Part shown: positions 35,659-46,163 of the stretch, piece by piece
Position numbering within the stretch: position 1 is the stretch's first letter
Layout: each line of letters opens with the position of its first letter
Origin: Notospermus geniculatus
Lineage: Eukaryota > Nemertea > Pilidiophora > Heteronemertea > Lineidae
Direction of reading: 5' to 3'
Length of the DNA stretch: 64,000 nucleotides
Assembly: GCA_002633025.1 (NCBI GenBank)
Contig: NMRB01000902.1
Span: forward strand, 18,497 to 82,496
Translations under genes and position numbers: made by a program
Notes under the pieces: generated by a model
Told to the model about the DNA's origin: nothing
The model's input: the letters and a program-made list of their open reading frames with translations, nothing else
Databases searched by the model: none

Positions 35659-35778
35659 TGGGCCGTATTTTAGAACGTTCCTTAACATTAAGGTCCACTT
35701 TAAATCTATTGTTCTCGATGGTTTTACAATAGACTTAAGGTCAACCTTAACGTCAAGGAACGTTCTAAATACGACCCA
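35659..35778. mobile_element. Hairpin MITE family F, copy 1 (intron 2)
   Basis: A 120-bp palindrome, GGGCCGTATTTTAGAACGTT ... AACGTTCTAAATACGACCC, with GTCCACTTTAAATCTATTGT near the centre. An almost identical copy is at 36220-36341. Confidence 0.85.
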
Positions 35779-35779
35779 T

Positions 35780-35907
35780 AGGCCCATATTTTCAAAGCTG
35801 TTTTAACGCTAAAATGTATTTTAGTCCAGCACTTGCATGCTTATAGGCATGCAAGTGCTGGACTAAAATGCATTTTAGCGTTAAAACAGCTTTGAAAATA
35901 TGGGCCA
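35780..35907. mobile_element. Near-perfect 128-bp hairpin (intron 2)
   Basis: Arms 35781-35843 and 35847-35907 (GGCCCATATTTTCAAAGCTG ... CAGCTTTGAAAATATGGGCC), differing at one or two bases, centred on GCATGC(TTATAG)GCATGC. It abuts the previous hairpin. Confidence 0.85.
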
Positions 35908-35908
35908 T

Positions 35909-36188
35909 AATGTTTTTCAGTGTGGCCATTTTTCTGTGTGACTCCCATTGTTTGGAACACACAAGGGACAGAATTCTAAAGCTTCCTTAACTGTAATGTT
36001 TATCTTCAGCTATTGTTTGCACGGCAGAATACAAAAGCTTAAAGTGGACCTTAGAGTTAAGGAGAATTCTAGAATACGAAACAGACCCACGGTTTCTCTG
36101 CGTGTCGCTCATTGTCAAGTTGCGCCTTATTCCATCAATCTATTGTAATGTCACACTGGCACACGGACCACACTGAAAAACGTTACAC
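35909..36188. mobile_element. TIR family G, copy 1, with an internal insertion (intron 2)
   Basis: TGTTTTTCAGTGTGGCC at the left and CCACACTGAAAAACGTTACA at the right. The middle (about 35962-36092) looks like an inserted palindrome with AATTCTA(A)AGCTT / AAGCTTAAAG and AGAATTCTAGAATAC. Relatives at 37973, 50290 and 62708. Confidence 0.7.
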
Positions 36189-36219
36189 CGAGCCGGACGT
36201 AAGGCCTGTTGGTAAATAT

Positions 36220-36341
36220 GGGGCCGTATTTTAGAACGTTCCTTAACATTAAGGTCCGCCTTAAATCTATTGTTCTCGATGGTTTTACAATAGACTTAAG
36301 GTCGACCTTAACGTTAAGGAACGTTCTAAAATACGACCCAT
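36220..36341. mobile_element. Hairpin MITE family F, copy 2 (intron 2)
   Basis: Differs from the 35659 copy by a few bases only. It touches the family H element that follows. Confidence 0.85.
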
Positions 36342-36469
36342 AGAGTTTTCGCAAAGCCCCCGAAACGCCAACACGAACATCTATCCTTTTGTTCGGTGCT
36401 CTCTTCGTGGCATCGAACAATGGGTTTGGCGTTCGCGTTGGCGTTTCGGGGGCTTTGCGAAAACTCTAT
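36341..36469. mobile_element. Short MITE family H, copy 2 (intron 2)
   Basis: AGAGTTTTCGCAAAGCCCCC and its complement at 36450-36467, with GTTCGGTGCTCTCTTCGTGG in the loop. It ends 32 bases from the intron 2 donor. Confidence 0.82.
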
Positions 36470-36501
36470 ATTATCATAGGCACTGTCATGTCAACACCTA
36501 C

Positions 36502-36671
36502 CTGAGTTTCTGTCAGCCCCAGCGATGAGGAGAGTTCCATTTTCTTCGTCACGGAGAGATATTTATTTTTCTGGAACTCATTCTCGAGAGTACGGATCTG
36601 GTCTGCTGTGAACGCCGTACGGGGGCGCTTCCTGCGCTCTTCGCCATTTGTAGCATTACCACTATCACTAT
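36502..36671 (-). CDS. NKL homeobox gene, coding exon 2 (homeodomain residues 1-44)
   Basis: Sequence-specific DNA-binding transcription factor of the nucleus. The exon encodes DSDSGNATNGEER and then the homeodomain from R-K-R-P-R-T-A-F-T, with the expected core residues R5, F8, L16, F20, L26, L40 and Q44; helices 1 and 2 are complete. It opens after a good acceptor (pyrimidine-rich stretch ending TTTCTAG) in phase 1 and ends at CAG|GTAGGTG in phase 0. The break falls between homeodomain residues 44 and 45, an intron position seen in several ANTP-class genes. The sequence is closest to NK-like families (compare the K-Y-L-S-V and L-T-E-T-Q blocks of NK1, NK7, Lms, Msx and Bar proteins). NK7- or Lms-type is my best guess from memory and is not settled. 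A palindromic element ends only 32 bases past the donor. Confidence 0.94.
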
Positions 36672-36674
36672 CTA

Positions 36675-37972
36675 GAAACGATAAGGAAGAATGCAAAAAT
36701 GATTAGTGGGCTCCTACTCTATCTCCTACTCTATTCAAAATAAGCAGATACAGGAAATTCTCAGTTTATTGGTCTTGGATGGAAATTTTCTAAGTCTAAA
36801 AACGAGGACCACAAAGGGAGGCCTAGTATGAATGGTAAAAAGGTCAGATCAGTTTCATGGCAAGTTCTCTCTCGGCCAAGTGCACTTTGGATTGATTTTG
36901 GGAGGGATCAGCTGTAATTGGCCCCTACTGATCAATTTCGAAAGGCCAGGCAGGGGTAATTCATGTTTGCCAAATGCACCACATGACTGAGTCCAAACCA
37001 CAAAATATGCATTTGGCAACCATGAATGGGGCTATCCAGAATATACTTCAACCTCTCGATAATAGGGGTCTCTGCTGTACTATAAGTTTTACTATCCACT
37101 TTCTGTTCATTGAATTTCATTGTTTATCAGTTCTTTGGGAAGTTTGACCTTGACCTCTGACCTTGACCTTGACCTATGATCATCAGGGTTATTACATAAT
37201 CGAAATTGGCACCCTAAATAACCTAAATATGGGTGTTATCAAACCTCTACTGCTACCACAGATGGAGACATTCCAAATTATCAAGTTTGACCTTGACCTG
37301 ACCATCAAGGTCATTACATAATCAAAATGGGCATGCTCAATAACCTAAGTATGGGTGATATCATGTCTCTACCTCAACCACGGGCAGAGATATTGCAAAT
37401 TATCAAGTTTGAAAATATCAAAAACTCATGATATCTCAATCACCCGGACACATGAGGCTGAGAATTTTACCACATCCTGTCCTTGGATAAGCAGGCATGA
37501 ATTAAGACTTGTTTCATGTTGATCAGTTGACAATGTGGCAAGTTATCTCAAAATATCAAATTTCGTGATATTGAACGTCGATATCACCATGACCCAAACA
37601 TCTCAGGTCAAAAATAATCAGCTCATTTGATTTCTAGGGTATAAAAACCTAAGGGTAGAACTTGTTTCTATTGCTCCAGGTGTTAACTGGTTATAGGAGC
37701 CGATTTGTGCCATCAGATAAGAGTGTGGTGGACAAAATATCAAATCTGATATGATGATTACATCAATGATGGAGGCATCTGAGGTTGTAAATGATTAGAT
37801 CACTTTTTCTGCCTGTAAGTGACGCTCCTCTGTTTGATAACTCTATTTTTAAGTTTCTGAACAGTCCACTTTCCATACTCTGCCATGTTGCAAACAGTGA
37901 CACTAGGACTTATAGTGCAGGAGAGCCACCTGGTGGTGTAGTTTTCCCTGGATAGCCCCATTAGCCGGTGTA
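36675..37972. repeat. Intron 1 start: degenerate tandem repeats
   Basis: From 37140 to about 37430, units of about 140 bp share GTTTGACCTTGACCT, CATTACATAATC(G/A)AAAT and CCTAA(A/G)TATGGGTG(T/A)TATCA. The rest (36675-37139 and 37431-37972) includes CCAAATGCACCACATG-type text and no gene. Confidence 0.55.
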
Positions 37973-38143
37973 AAGTTTTACAGTGTTTCCGTGTGTGAGT
38001 GTTCGCCCTATTGTTCTGGAAACACTGGCAGATAGATCGACACGTTTCTCTGTGTGTCCTCCATTGTCGAGTCGCGGCTTATTCCGTCAGACAATAGCAG
38101 GGGAACACTCGCAGAAGGGGAACGCTCAAAAACGTTACACCGG
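37973..38143. mobile_element. TIR family G, copy 2
   Basis: GCCGGTGTAAAGTTTTACAG at the left and CTCAAAAACGTTACACCG at the right, with ACAATAG, ACACGTTTCTCTGTGTG and GGAACACTC words also seen in copies 3 and 4. Confidence 0.68.
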
Positions 38144-38279
38144 GGCCGGCTTTTGTGAAACTGATCAGGGGCCTATTGCAATTGATCACTCCCAAAATCA
38201 ATCCACAGTGCACTTGGCTGAGAACTTGCCTTGATCTGCCCTTTATACCATTCATACTTGGCCTCCCTTTTAGGACTTA

Positions 38280-38422
38280 AGCCGGTGACAGACTAGCGCG
38301 ACGCCGCGCGGAGCTAAGCGTTTTCTTTTGTTGTGTTTTCAGGCACTACTGAGCACCATGTGCAGTGGAGCGCAAAAACACAAAAGAAAACGCGTCGCGT
38401 ACGCCCTAGTCTGTCACCGCCT
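38280..38422. mobile_element. Harbinger-like MITE, 143 bp
   Basis: AGCCGGTGACAGACTAGCGC and AGGCGGTGACAGACTAGGGC (right end, read inverted) with TTA on both sides (38277-38279, 38423-38425). Arms continue with GTTTTCTTTTGTTGTGTTTT. Confidence 0.75.
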
Positions 38423-38532
38423 TTAGTTTTAGGACATAGAAAATTTCCGTCCAAGACCAATAAACTGAGAATTTCCTGTATATGACTTTTTGATACGTCA
38501 CAGAATGCCTGAAAAATAGAAAAAAGACCTAG

Positions 38533-38818
38533 ACTAGCACATCGGGGGCCATTTCTGGCGTCTTAGTGCAGTCTCAAAAGCTATAAGCCTGTGCAAATCC
38601 GGATCAAGTTCCTCTTGCTGGGAAGTGTCACAGTCTTGCAGGCTCAAAACACACATGACTAGACATTCACATAAACCATCTCTGCCAGTTTGGTACTCCT
38701 TTATCACCGGGGTGGCTGAGCCATGTGAGGTAAAGAGAATTAGCCAGCAAAGTCTCACGCCTAGTGGGGACCGAACCTGGGACCTTCGGACCACTACACC
38801 ACAGCGGTTCGTTGGCAT
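38533..38818 (-). mobile_element. tRNA-derived SINE (minus strand)
   Basis: Read on the minus strand, an A box TGGTGTAGTGG (38791-38801) and a B box GGTTCGGTCCC (38767-38777) lie 13 bases apart. This spacing is shorter than in an intact tRNA, so the head is deleted or diverged. The body continues to about 38533 without a clear A-rich tail. Confidence 0.62.
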
Positions 38819-39229
38819 TATCTTGGCGTTAACTCTGAGGAATGCCGAGTGGCGAGTGCTGAATAATACCGATTAGGAAAAATTATGGCCATGACGGCGA
38901 AAATAGCAGACCGACGATATTAACTTTAAAAAAGAATCCATCAACGTCATCAACAGCGTTGAGAGGATATTGAATCTAAAGCTATAGTAAAACATTATAA
39001 AACGTAAATTTTGACTCTGATGTCGGCAGGTGTGGCACCCGTGGTTTTATAATTTATATACAAAATATTTAAAAAACCGACCCGGCACCGAAAATGTGAC
39101 CCGGCCGCTTGTGAGAATCAAGGAATTAATTTTATGCAGCCTAGGTTGGAAGTATCATTTTATTCTGCTACCGTTTGGAAAATTCATAGTGGTCTCGCTG
39201 TCTTTTGTATGGAAGGACTGGGTTATACA

Positions 39230-39598
39230 TGTAAGGGGAACTCAAGAAAACGTTACAAAATTACTCAGGGGAACACAAGAAAACGTTACAAAATTACTCA
39301 GGGGAACACAAGAAAACGTTACAAAATCACTCAGGGGAACACAAGAAGACGTTACAAAATCACTCAGGAGAACTCAAGAAAACGTTACAAAATCACTCAG
39401 GGGAACACAAGAAGACGTTACAAAATCACTCAGGAGAACTCAAGAAAACGTTACAAAATCACTCAGGGGAACACAAGAGAACGTTACAAAATCACTCAGC
39501 GGAACACAAGAAAACGTTACAAAATCACTCAGGGGAACACAAAAAACGTTACGAAATCACTCACGGGAACTCAAGAAAACGTTACAAAATCATAACAT
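39230..39598. repeat. 33-bp minisatellite, 11 units
   Basis: The unit is GGGGAACACAAGAAAACG plus TTACAAAATCACTCA. Units 4-5 and 6-7 form identical 66-bp pairs, so a higher-order doubling is visible. Because 33 is a multiple of three, two frames stay open through it (about 150-200 codons, 39030-39644), reading RGTQENVTKSL or GNTRKRYKITQ repeatedly. A one-base loss in unit 10 changes the frame. Regarded as non-coding. Confidence 0.88.
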
Positions 39599-39644
39599 GA
39601 TTTTATTGACAACATTGCTGACCACTCTTCAATTTCCATTGTGA

Positions 39645-40149
39645 AGTTTCCAAGCATAGGCCCTACTTTCGCTATTCTCAAAAGGTTGCAGACTGAGGTG
39701 AAATGAGACAATTTCTTTGTTCAAAAATTCAATTGTCGCGCTGGTAACATTACTAGCTATTGTCACAATGCTTAACCTCGGGCAAGACACGAAATTGTTC
39801 AAATCGCCAAGATCCGAAATTGTTCTAATCGCCAAGTAAAAAAAACTATGGTATCCAGACAGGATGCTGTCTTGGATATTTCAAGTTGTTTGATGAAACT
39901 ATTATAATAGGATTAAATTGTACGGTTAGCTTTTAAAAACAGATATGGACCTTTTCCACTTCTTTTCCATTTCTAAACTAGAGGCATTAGGTGTTACCTC
40001 AGTCTTTAGAGTGCACAGTAAACCGTTATTCAGCAAGTTTAGAACATTTGACAGAACATTTCAGAAATACGGCGTTTAGTGTTCAGTGATGACGTCTGAG
40101 AGAGATTCCTTAGCCCCTTCCATTGCCATACAAAAGAGACGGTCACGGT
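39645..40149. other. No feature recognised
   Basis: Intron spacer. TCGCCAAG(A)TCCGAAATTGTTC-type short repeat near 39795-39835. Nothing else. Confidence 0.4.
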
Positions 40150-40620
40150 TGACCCTTTCGAAAGTCGGCCATTTCGGCGCTGAGGGTAAAAACAAACGGG
40201 AAAATGCATTGAATTTTGCCAGAAACTGCAGAAATAACTGCCAGAAACGCTTGAAATTTGACAGAAATGTGGTGATGGCCAAAACCATTGAGAAGTGTAA
40301 GAAAAAAATTGGGTGTCATCGGTAAATTTGTCGAGAAATTGGTGATTTTCTAGATGTACACCTGGACAATAGGTGGATTAACAGACAATTTAAACCTTCT
40401 ATTGTTCAATTGAAGAAAAATGCAGAAATCTTCAAAAAATGATCGATGACACCCAATTTTTTTGACACATTTCTCAATGAATTGGCCCTCATAACATGTC
40501 TGCCAAATTCCAAGCGTTTCTGGCAGTTATTTCTGCAATTCTGGCAAAATTTAATGCATGTTCCAATTTGTTTTTACCCTCGGCGCCGAAATGGCCGACT
40601 TTCGAAAGGGACCTATTCCA
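40150..40620. mobile_element. Foldback element, about 470 bp
   Basis: Long arms: CCTTTCGAAAGTCGGCCATT ... CAGAAACGCTTG at 40153-40330 pairs with CAAGCGTTTCTGGCAGTTAT ... TCGGCGCCGAAATGG at 40440-40615. The loop contains TTCAATTGAA(G)-type AT-rich sequence. No gene. Confidence 0.78.
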
Positions 40621-40654
40621 GAGCTTGGCCTGGGAAGGTTACCAGATTATACAC

Positions 40655-40745
40655 TGTACGCGCCGGTCACCCATCCAAGTACTGACCGCGGTCAAAGTTG
40701 CTCAATTACCAGCTCAGAGGCCCACGGCGCCAACCACAATGCCAC
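40655..40745 (-). ncRNA. 5S rRNA-derived fragment (pseudogene or SINE head)
   Basis: On the minus strand, GTCAGTACTTGGATGGGTG and ACCG match the 3' half of 5S rRNA, preceded by a degenerate A-box/intermediate region (TGAGCAACTTTGACCGCG). The 5' third is poorly conserved and the 3' end is lost, so this is not a working 5S gene. 5S-headed SINEs (SINE3 type) are known in animals, which is the likely source. Confidence 0.65.
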
Positions 40746-40800
40746 AAAGGAAATCCTCCATGGCCGCCGGGTTAAAGCGGACTATTCACGCCGAGTCAAA

Positions 40801-41286
40801 GGCCTCTTTTACACTACGCGTTTTCAACCGTGCTCGACCCGGCAAATAAGGTAATAGTGTAAATGGGTTGGCACGGCACAACTGGGCTCGGCACGGCGCT
40901 ACTTTCATCCGGGCCGAACCCCCCAACAGGAGGTGGGTTCGACCCGGACGGCCCGGGTCGAGCACGGTTCCGATGGAAAACTGCACAGTGTAAACACGCT
41001 ACTGGGCTCGGCCCACTTGAATGACTCGCCTTTAGTGAAGTGCGCATGCTCATTTATCGGCCTTGAACTCAATACGTCATTGCCGCGAATGATCATGGGC
41101 GTAGCCATATTGAAAATGACAGAGATTTCCTACCTCCACAGAAAGGAGAGCCGGCGATTCAGATATTGGCACGGTTTTCATGGTGCAGTGTAAATGGGGT
41201 AAAATGCTCTTTCTGAGGCGGGCCTGGCCCGGGTCGAGCACGGCACGGTTCATCCGGGCCAAAATTCTGCGTAGTGTAAAAGTGGC
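40801..41286. mobile_element. GC-rich composite TIR element
   Basis: GGCCTCTTTTACACTACGCG at the left and CTGCGTAGTGTAAAAGTGGC at the right. Inside are repeated GGGTCGAGCACGG and AGTGTAAA blocks (40840-41005, 41180-41287), so one or two related elements are nested. No coding frame is convincing. Confidence 0.65.
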
Positions 41287-41981
41287 TATAGATTCCACAG
41301 AACAGTGCTTTTACACCCAGTAATGCTGATGCTTTGGCCCGCTAATCTGTTTGACATTATTGAGTAATAAACAAATTTCAAATCAATTTTTGGTTCACTT
41401 TGGACAGACGCGAACAATCCGCTTTAAGCCTTGTCATACAACAGCTACAGTTCAAAGCTCACTGTACTTGGACATACCGGTATTCATTTGATATTCAACG
41501 AGGAAAAGACAAAATCATTAAGCAAAGAGAAACCGTAAAAACCCAAACTGATTTTCAGCAGAACAAACACGGAAGACTTCATCATAAATAAAGTAAACCA
41601 ACACATCGATTAGTTTAAAATCTAGGCCCCATATACAATATGTTATTACTTCAATAAAGTGGATGTTAGCACGACATAAAACCATATAATATGACGAGGT
41701 TATCTTTAGTAGGAAAGCCTGAAGCAATTCGACGATATTGTTCGAAATGTTGGGACAGAATTTTGTAGAACTTTACCTAAGGTTTTGTTTTATTGATAGG
41801 CGAATTTGTACGTATCTTTGAATTTGAAGCCACAAACCAAATTTCCAATGATTATATAACGATGTATTTTGTTGGAAGTGGTGTAATACGATGTTCTGCA
41901 TGGAACGTAATCACTCTCTGAATATGTACAGCGAATCTCGTAAAGGAATAAACAATGGCGACACGGAACAAGGGAATGCAT
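41287..41981. other. No feature recognised
   Basis: AT-rich intron sequence without recognisable content. Confidence 0.4.
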
Positions 41982-41985
41982 TTAA

Positions 41986-42190
41986 GGGTTATGTAAAGTT
42001 ACTCCAAATCTCGATTTTTATGACGCAAAAAATCTGGCTAACTGCACACAAAAAATGGGAAAACAAGGCTCGGGGGCCCTCGGGAACCGTCATAAGAAGG
42101 TGCCCCGAGCATTATTTTCTCAATTCAGTGTGCAGTTAGTCAGGTTTTTTGCGTCAAAAATTCGATATTTCGAGTTACTTTTCATAACCC
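41986..42190. mobile_element. TTAA-flanked MITE, family J copy 1
   Basis: GGGTTATGTAAAGTTACTCC to the complement at the right, TTAA on both sides (41982-41985, 42191-42194). Arms include TGACGCAAAAAATCTGGCTA. The second copy is at 53712 (opposite orientation). TTAA duplication is the piggyBac hallmark, but short MITEs of other classes also use it. Confidence 0.78.
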
Positions 42191-42194
42191 TTAA

Positions 42195-42528
42195 AGGGAG
42201 ACTCCACTCATTGTAAACTTTATTTGAATTTTTATCAATCCATGGAGACTATTGCCACGAGAGGTGATGTCACTAGTGTCTATAGGCTGAAGGCCTTTGT
42301 TGTAGTGAATGACCTAATACTGTGACTGCCTTGGCCTATTGGTTGTGCCTTCATCAATATGCACTGAACGCACATTTGCTGTGCAATGGTCCCCTTGAGA
42401 TGCAATAAAAATGCTTAAAATGATGAGTTTGCTGATTAAAAAAATATGACATGTTGCAGATATCAATGAATTTGAATGAAAACAATATTTCAAAAATCCA
42501 AAATTTTACACAATGAGTGGAGTCGCCC
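42195..42528. mobile_element. TTAA-flanked foldback element
   Basis: AGGGAGACTCCACTCATTGT and ACAATGAGTGGAGTCGCCC, TTAA at 42191-42194 and 42529-42532. The left TTAA is shared with the element before it and the right TTAA with the one after. Confidence 0.78.
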
Positions 42529-42532
42529 TTAA

Positions 42533-42909
42533 AGGGACTAGGAAAATTTTTTCAAGCTTCGGTTATTACAAAATGCTAGACTTTCATGATAAATTCCCAC
42601 CGTCAATTCACTTTTTCAATTAACTGTTAATTACTGGCACCCAGACAAATCAGTCATCACCACACCATGGAGCATTCACCACGTCACTGGGAACCTAATC
42701 AACATAATAAAGTACAACCTCGCTCCATACAAAACATACAGCGAGAGGTTCCCAGTGACGTGGTGAATTCTCCATGGTGTGGTGGTGACTGATTTGTCTG
42801 CGTGCCAGTAATTAACCTTTAATTGAAAACGTGAATTGACGGTGGGAATTTATCATGAAAGACTAGCATTTTGTAATAACCGAAGCTTGAAAAAATTTTC
42901 CTAGTCCCT
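42533..42909. mobile_element. TTAA-flanked near-perfect foldback, 377 bp
   Basis: Arms of about 170 bp (AGGGACTAGGAAAATTTTTT, CAAGCTTCGGTTATTACAAA ... CACCACACCATGGAG) around a 40-60 bp loop. TTAA at 42529-42532 and 42910-42913. Low arm divergence suggests a recent copy. Confidence 0.82.
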
Positions 42910-42913
42910 TTAA

Positions 42914-45775
42914 AACTTTACAGAATGTAATCAGACTGTAAGCCGAATCAGTAATCATCAAATCATCGTAGGGTATCAAAATATGTCACTTTCATTATAA
43001 CGAACAGAATTTCAGAACAAATGTGCACTTTTACACACTTTTGTCACGGACTACAGTTCGACCAGTGGAAGAAGCAAGTCGCCAAAAGTAATCCTGTTTA
43101 TTCAGTTTGACCTGTGTCAACAGACGCTGGGTACCCTACCAACCTGTCTTAAGCAAATAATCCAAAATCCACTAAGCCCCAGTTCAAACCTCAGACCACA
43201 GGACTGACAATACCTCGAGGAACCATTTAGCATTTTCACCTTGAATGTGGACGTTTCCATATCGTCTGTATAATGGTCTGCCGTTTGGTGATGAAAAATA
43301 ATGATTTTATATTTCGAAAAAAAATCCTACTAGAAAAGGTCATTAAATGCAACATTTCATCTTTCTTATGCTACATGTATATCTCAATAGGCTCAACCCA
43401 AAATCCAATTGACTGAATCTCAAATTTTAATTCCGTCAATTAAAAATATCGGTCAAATATAAAACTACATGAGAATAGCTTGATACACGTACATGTAAAA
43501 GTCAATTTCTAGAGAGAATTCGAACAGAGGGTTCTTGTCGTCCTACACTATAATTTTTAAATCCAGAAATTCAAATAATTTTTTTGAGAATGGCCTAATT
43601 AAAATGAACAAAGCCCAACCGAAACTTCCTAGAAAGTAAATATCAACTTGAACTGAACAATTAGAATGGTTTAATCTACTCTTAACTTGGATATTCAATA
43701 GTAGTAATAATTAATAAGACTAAGTGGAAAGCAATTGTCCTCTTAATACGTAATGCCCAAAGGTTTGTTCAGAATTTCAAATGTTTGCTTCAGAGATGTA
43801 TCAAGTTGCTAATGCCTTCATGATCAATGACGATTAAATTGAAATATTTTAATCTTTAATTAGGGATTTATCTTGGAGCAGGCGGCTATAACATCATTGG
43901 AATTGACAACATTTTACTTACATGGAGATCTGCTCCTGTTGGCTCCAGGCAAAAGCTCGCCATACTGCTTTGTCTAGCAAGCTATACAAGCGAACTGGTC
44001 ACGCCAGTCAAGGTGTGAATAGAGAATCATAAACGCCGCCATTTTGAATCAATTACAGCACTCGCATCGAGGATTTATTGACTAATCAGAACATATTTGC
44101 GCAACTGAAGTGGCTTCGCTGCCTTCGAATAGCATTACAACACGTTCAACTGCAAATCTAGGCAATTCCGCTAAAATACAAAATTTGTAATTTTGAAATT
44201 GTGAAATTCGTGCAATCTGAAGAGGTCGCCACCTTCGTTCCTCGGCTCAGACCTCTGAAAACGGCTAAACCCAGCACAAAGATTCTTGTGCTCATCAATT
44301 TTACAAACTCTTTTGATAAAGTAGGGCTACTGTAATCGTATACAAATACTGTTCCAGTATTTGTAAAAATACTACTACCGGTATTTTTAACGTTCGGTTG
44401 CCAATGGGTATTCAATGTTTTAAGGAACAAAGTACGAACTCTTTCGAATCCCTACGCAATCGCTTATGCATCGGTCAGAAATTCATCCGCCTTGAACAAT
44501 GCATTACACTTTGCTAAAGTAGTACCGGTGTGACAGGGATCAATGTCCCCCTGGAATCAAAGTCCGGTTTTATTGTTCAGCGAGGGATTAGAATATATGG
44601 CTAGAGAGACCATGGCCATTTGAATATACCCTTACAATAGCGGGCTATTGTTTGGCGGACTTGCATTCCTACATGTAGGACGTTGATTCCTGTGACACCT
44701 GTCTAGGCATTTCCAGAGTTTAACGTGGCAATGTTGAACTCTGGGTACGAGATTGCAATTCGTGGGCCACGAAATTATTCTTAGTGTCATTTTTTACTGC
44801 CACGACTAATTCCCTTTAATGAAAATAAAATAAATAAACTTCTAGATTTAATGAATATCGACAAGGAAGAAAAAAATCGAAATTGATATTTCGATAATAA
44901 CACTCTTTATTTTTATGATAATCGAAATTAATGTTTTTATTGACCGCTGGACTTAGATGGATTCACAACATGGCCTTATAATGTCACTTCATGATTACAT
45001 AGTTTTATATTACATTAAAGTACATAATGAAAGGGTGGCGTTTGAAAAAAGCACTCCAGGGACAAGATAGCTATAAGCAAGATGTAAAAAAGCCTATTAG
45101 CAACAAAAAGGTAAAGTGATTTTTGAAATGGAAGAAATTGATTTTCTAATTTCCATGAAATATTTATACACTTTTATCCAATAATTTAGGGAAAAAAGAA
45201 AGTTATCTAGAAAATACTACACCTAGTTAACCGCGCAAACAGGCTAATAATAGAGGATGGAAACATTTATTGTAAAACTTGTATTGATTTTGTTAATGTT
45301 GAGGTCCCTGGCAGATGGAAACTCTAATGGAGACAAGGAACAGAGTAAAAATACAGAGAAACGTGTGACATCCACGTATACTCTGTTTATTAAGTTAAAG
45401 CGAACTGGTGGTGCCAGAGTCAAGGGGCCGTATTCAAAAAGGGTGTTTAGCCTAATCAGCGTACAAATTCTGTGTGATTTTTGACTGCCCCGACTATTCC
45501 CTTTAATAGTCATTACGTGCATTATTGCTATTTTGAACATCAGCAGTGACACCTCGCGGACGGAGTCACAACAGGCCATTACGTGTATTACTGCTATTTT
45601 GACAAGCACAAAAGGAAATAGTTTCGTGAGGCAGAAAAATAATCCCAAATTTGTTAAAACGAAAATCTTTCAAATGTCGATTAAATCCTTGGTGATAAAG
45701 TCACAGTTACTCCAGCCCTAAATGCCAGCTATATTTGCTCAAAACGATCAAAACTCCAGAACTATTCTCATCACA
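42914..45775. other. No gene recognised; AT-rich intron
   Basis: No exon or repeat family could be assigned. GAATTCGTGGGCCACGAAAT-type palindromic word near 44757-44778 (also TTCGTGGCCCACGAA at 11942-11956), and TGACTGCC(C)CGACTA(T)TTCCCTTTAAT recurs imperfectly at 44795-44820 and 45482-45508, so a decayed foldback may span 44700-45510. Confidence 0.4.
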
Positions 45776-46163
45776 ACGTTACAAAATCTCTCCAGTGGTG
45801 AGATTTTGTAACGTAATACAAAATCACTCCAGTGGCGAGATTTTGTAACGTTACAAAATCTCTCCAGTGGTGAGATTTTGTAACATTATTTTTAGCAATG
45901 AGAGACTTTGTTACGTTGCAAAATCTCTCCAGTGGTGAGATTTTGTAACGTTACAAAATCTCTCCAGTGGTGAGATTTTGTAACATTATTTTTCAGCAAT
46001 GACAGATTTTGTTACGTTACAAAATCTCTCCAGTGGTGAGATTTTGTAACATTATTTTTCAGCAATGAGAGATTTTGTTACGTTACAGAGAGATTTTGTA
46101 ACATTATTTTTTCAGCAATGAGAGATTTTGTAACGTTATCAAATCTCTCCAGTTGTGAGATCT
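45776..46163. repeat. Palindromic tandem array (GTTACAAAATCTCTCC)
   Basis: The 35-bp palindrome GTTACAAAATCTCTCC-AGT-GGTGAGATTTTGTAAC is repeated about seven times, some units separated by a 30-35 bp spacer ATTATTTTTCAGCAATGAGA. The half-site ACGTTACAAAATC is also the core of the 39.2-kb minisatellite. Confidence 0.85.

Larger units (their letters stand above)
35345..36501 (-). other. Intron 2 of the homeobox gene, packed with palindromes
   Basis: An 1157-base intron interrupting the homeobox at codon 44/45. Five palindromic elements (35659-35778, 35780-35907, 35909-36188, 36220-36341 and 36341-36469) fill about two thirds of it, two of them copies of the same hairpin. The intron RNA could fold into several long stems, the last ending 32 bases from the 5' splice site. 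Confidence 0.85.

Noticed and set aside
39030-39644. 204-codon open frame on the plus strand
   Set aside because: Open only because it runs through the 33-bp minisatellite; an overlapping frame is open for the same reason and a one-base loss shifts it.
40655-40745. Functional 5S rRNA gene
   Set aside because: The 5' third does not match, and no T-run terminator or full length is present.
45776-46163. Regularly spaced palindromes resembling a CRISPR array
   Set aside because: Spacers are repeated and not unique, the palindromes vary, and the genome is eukaryotic.
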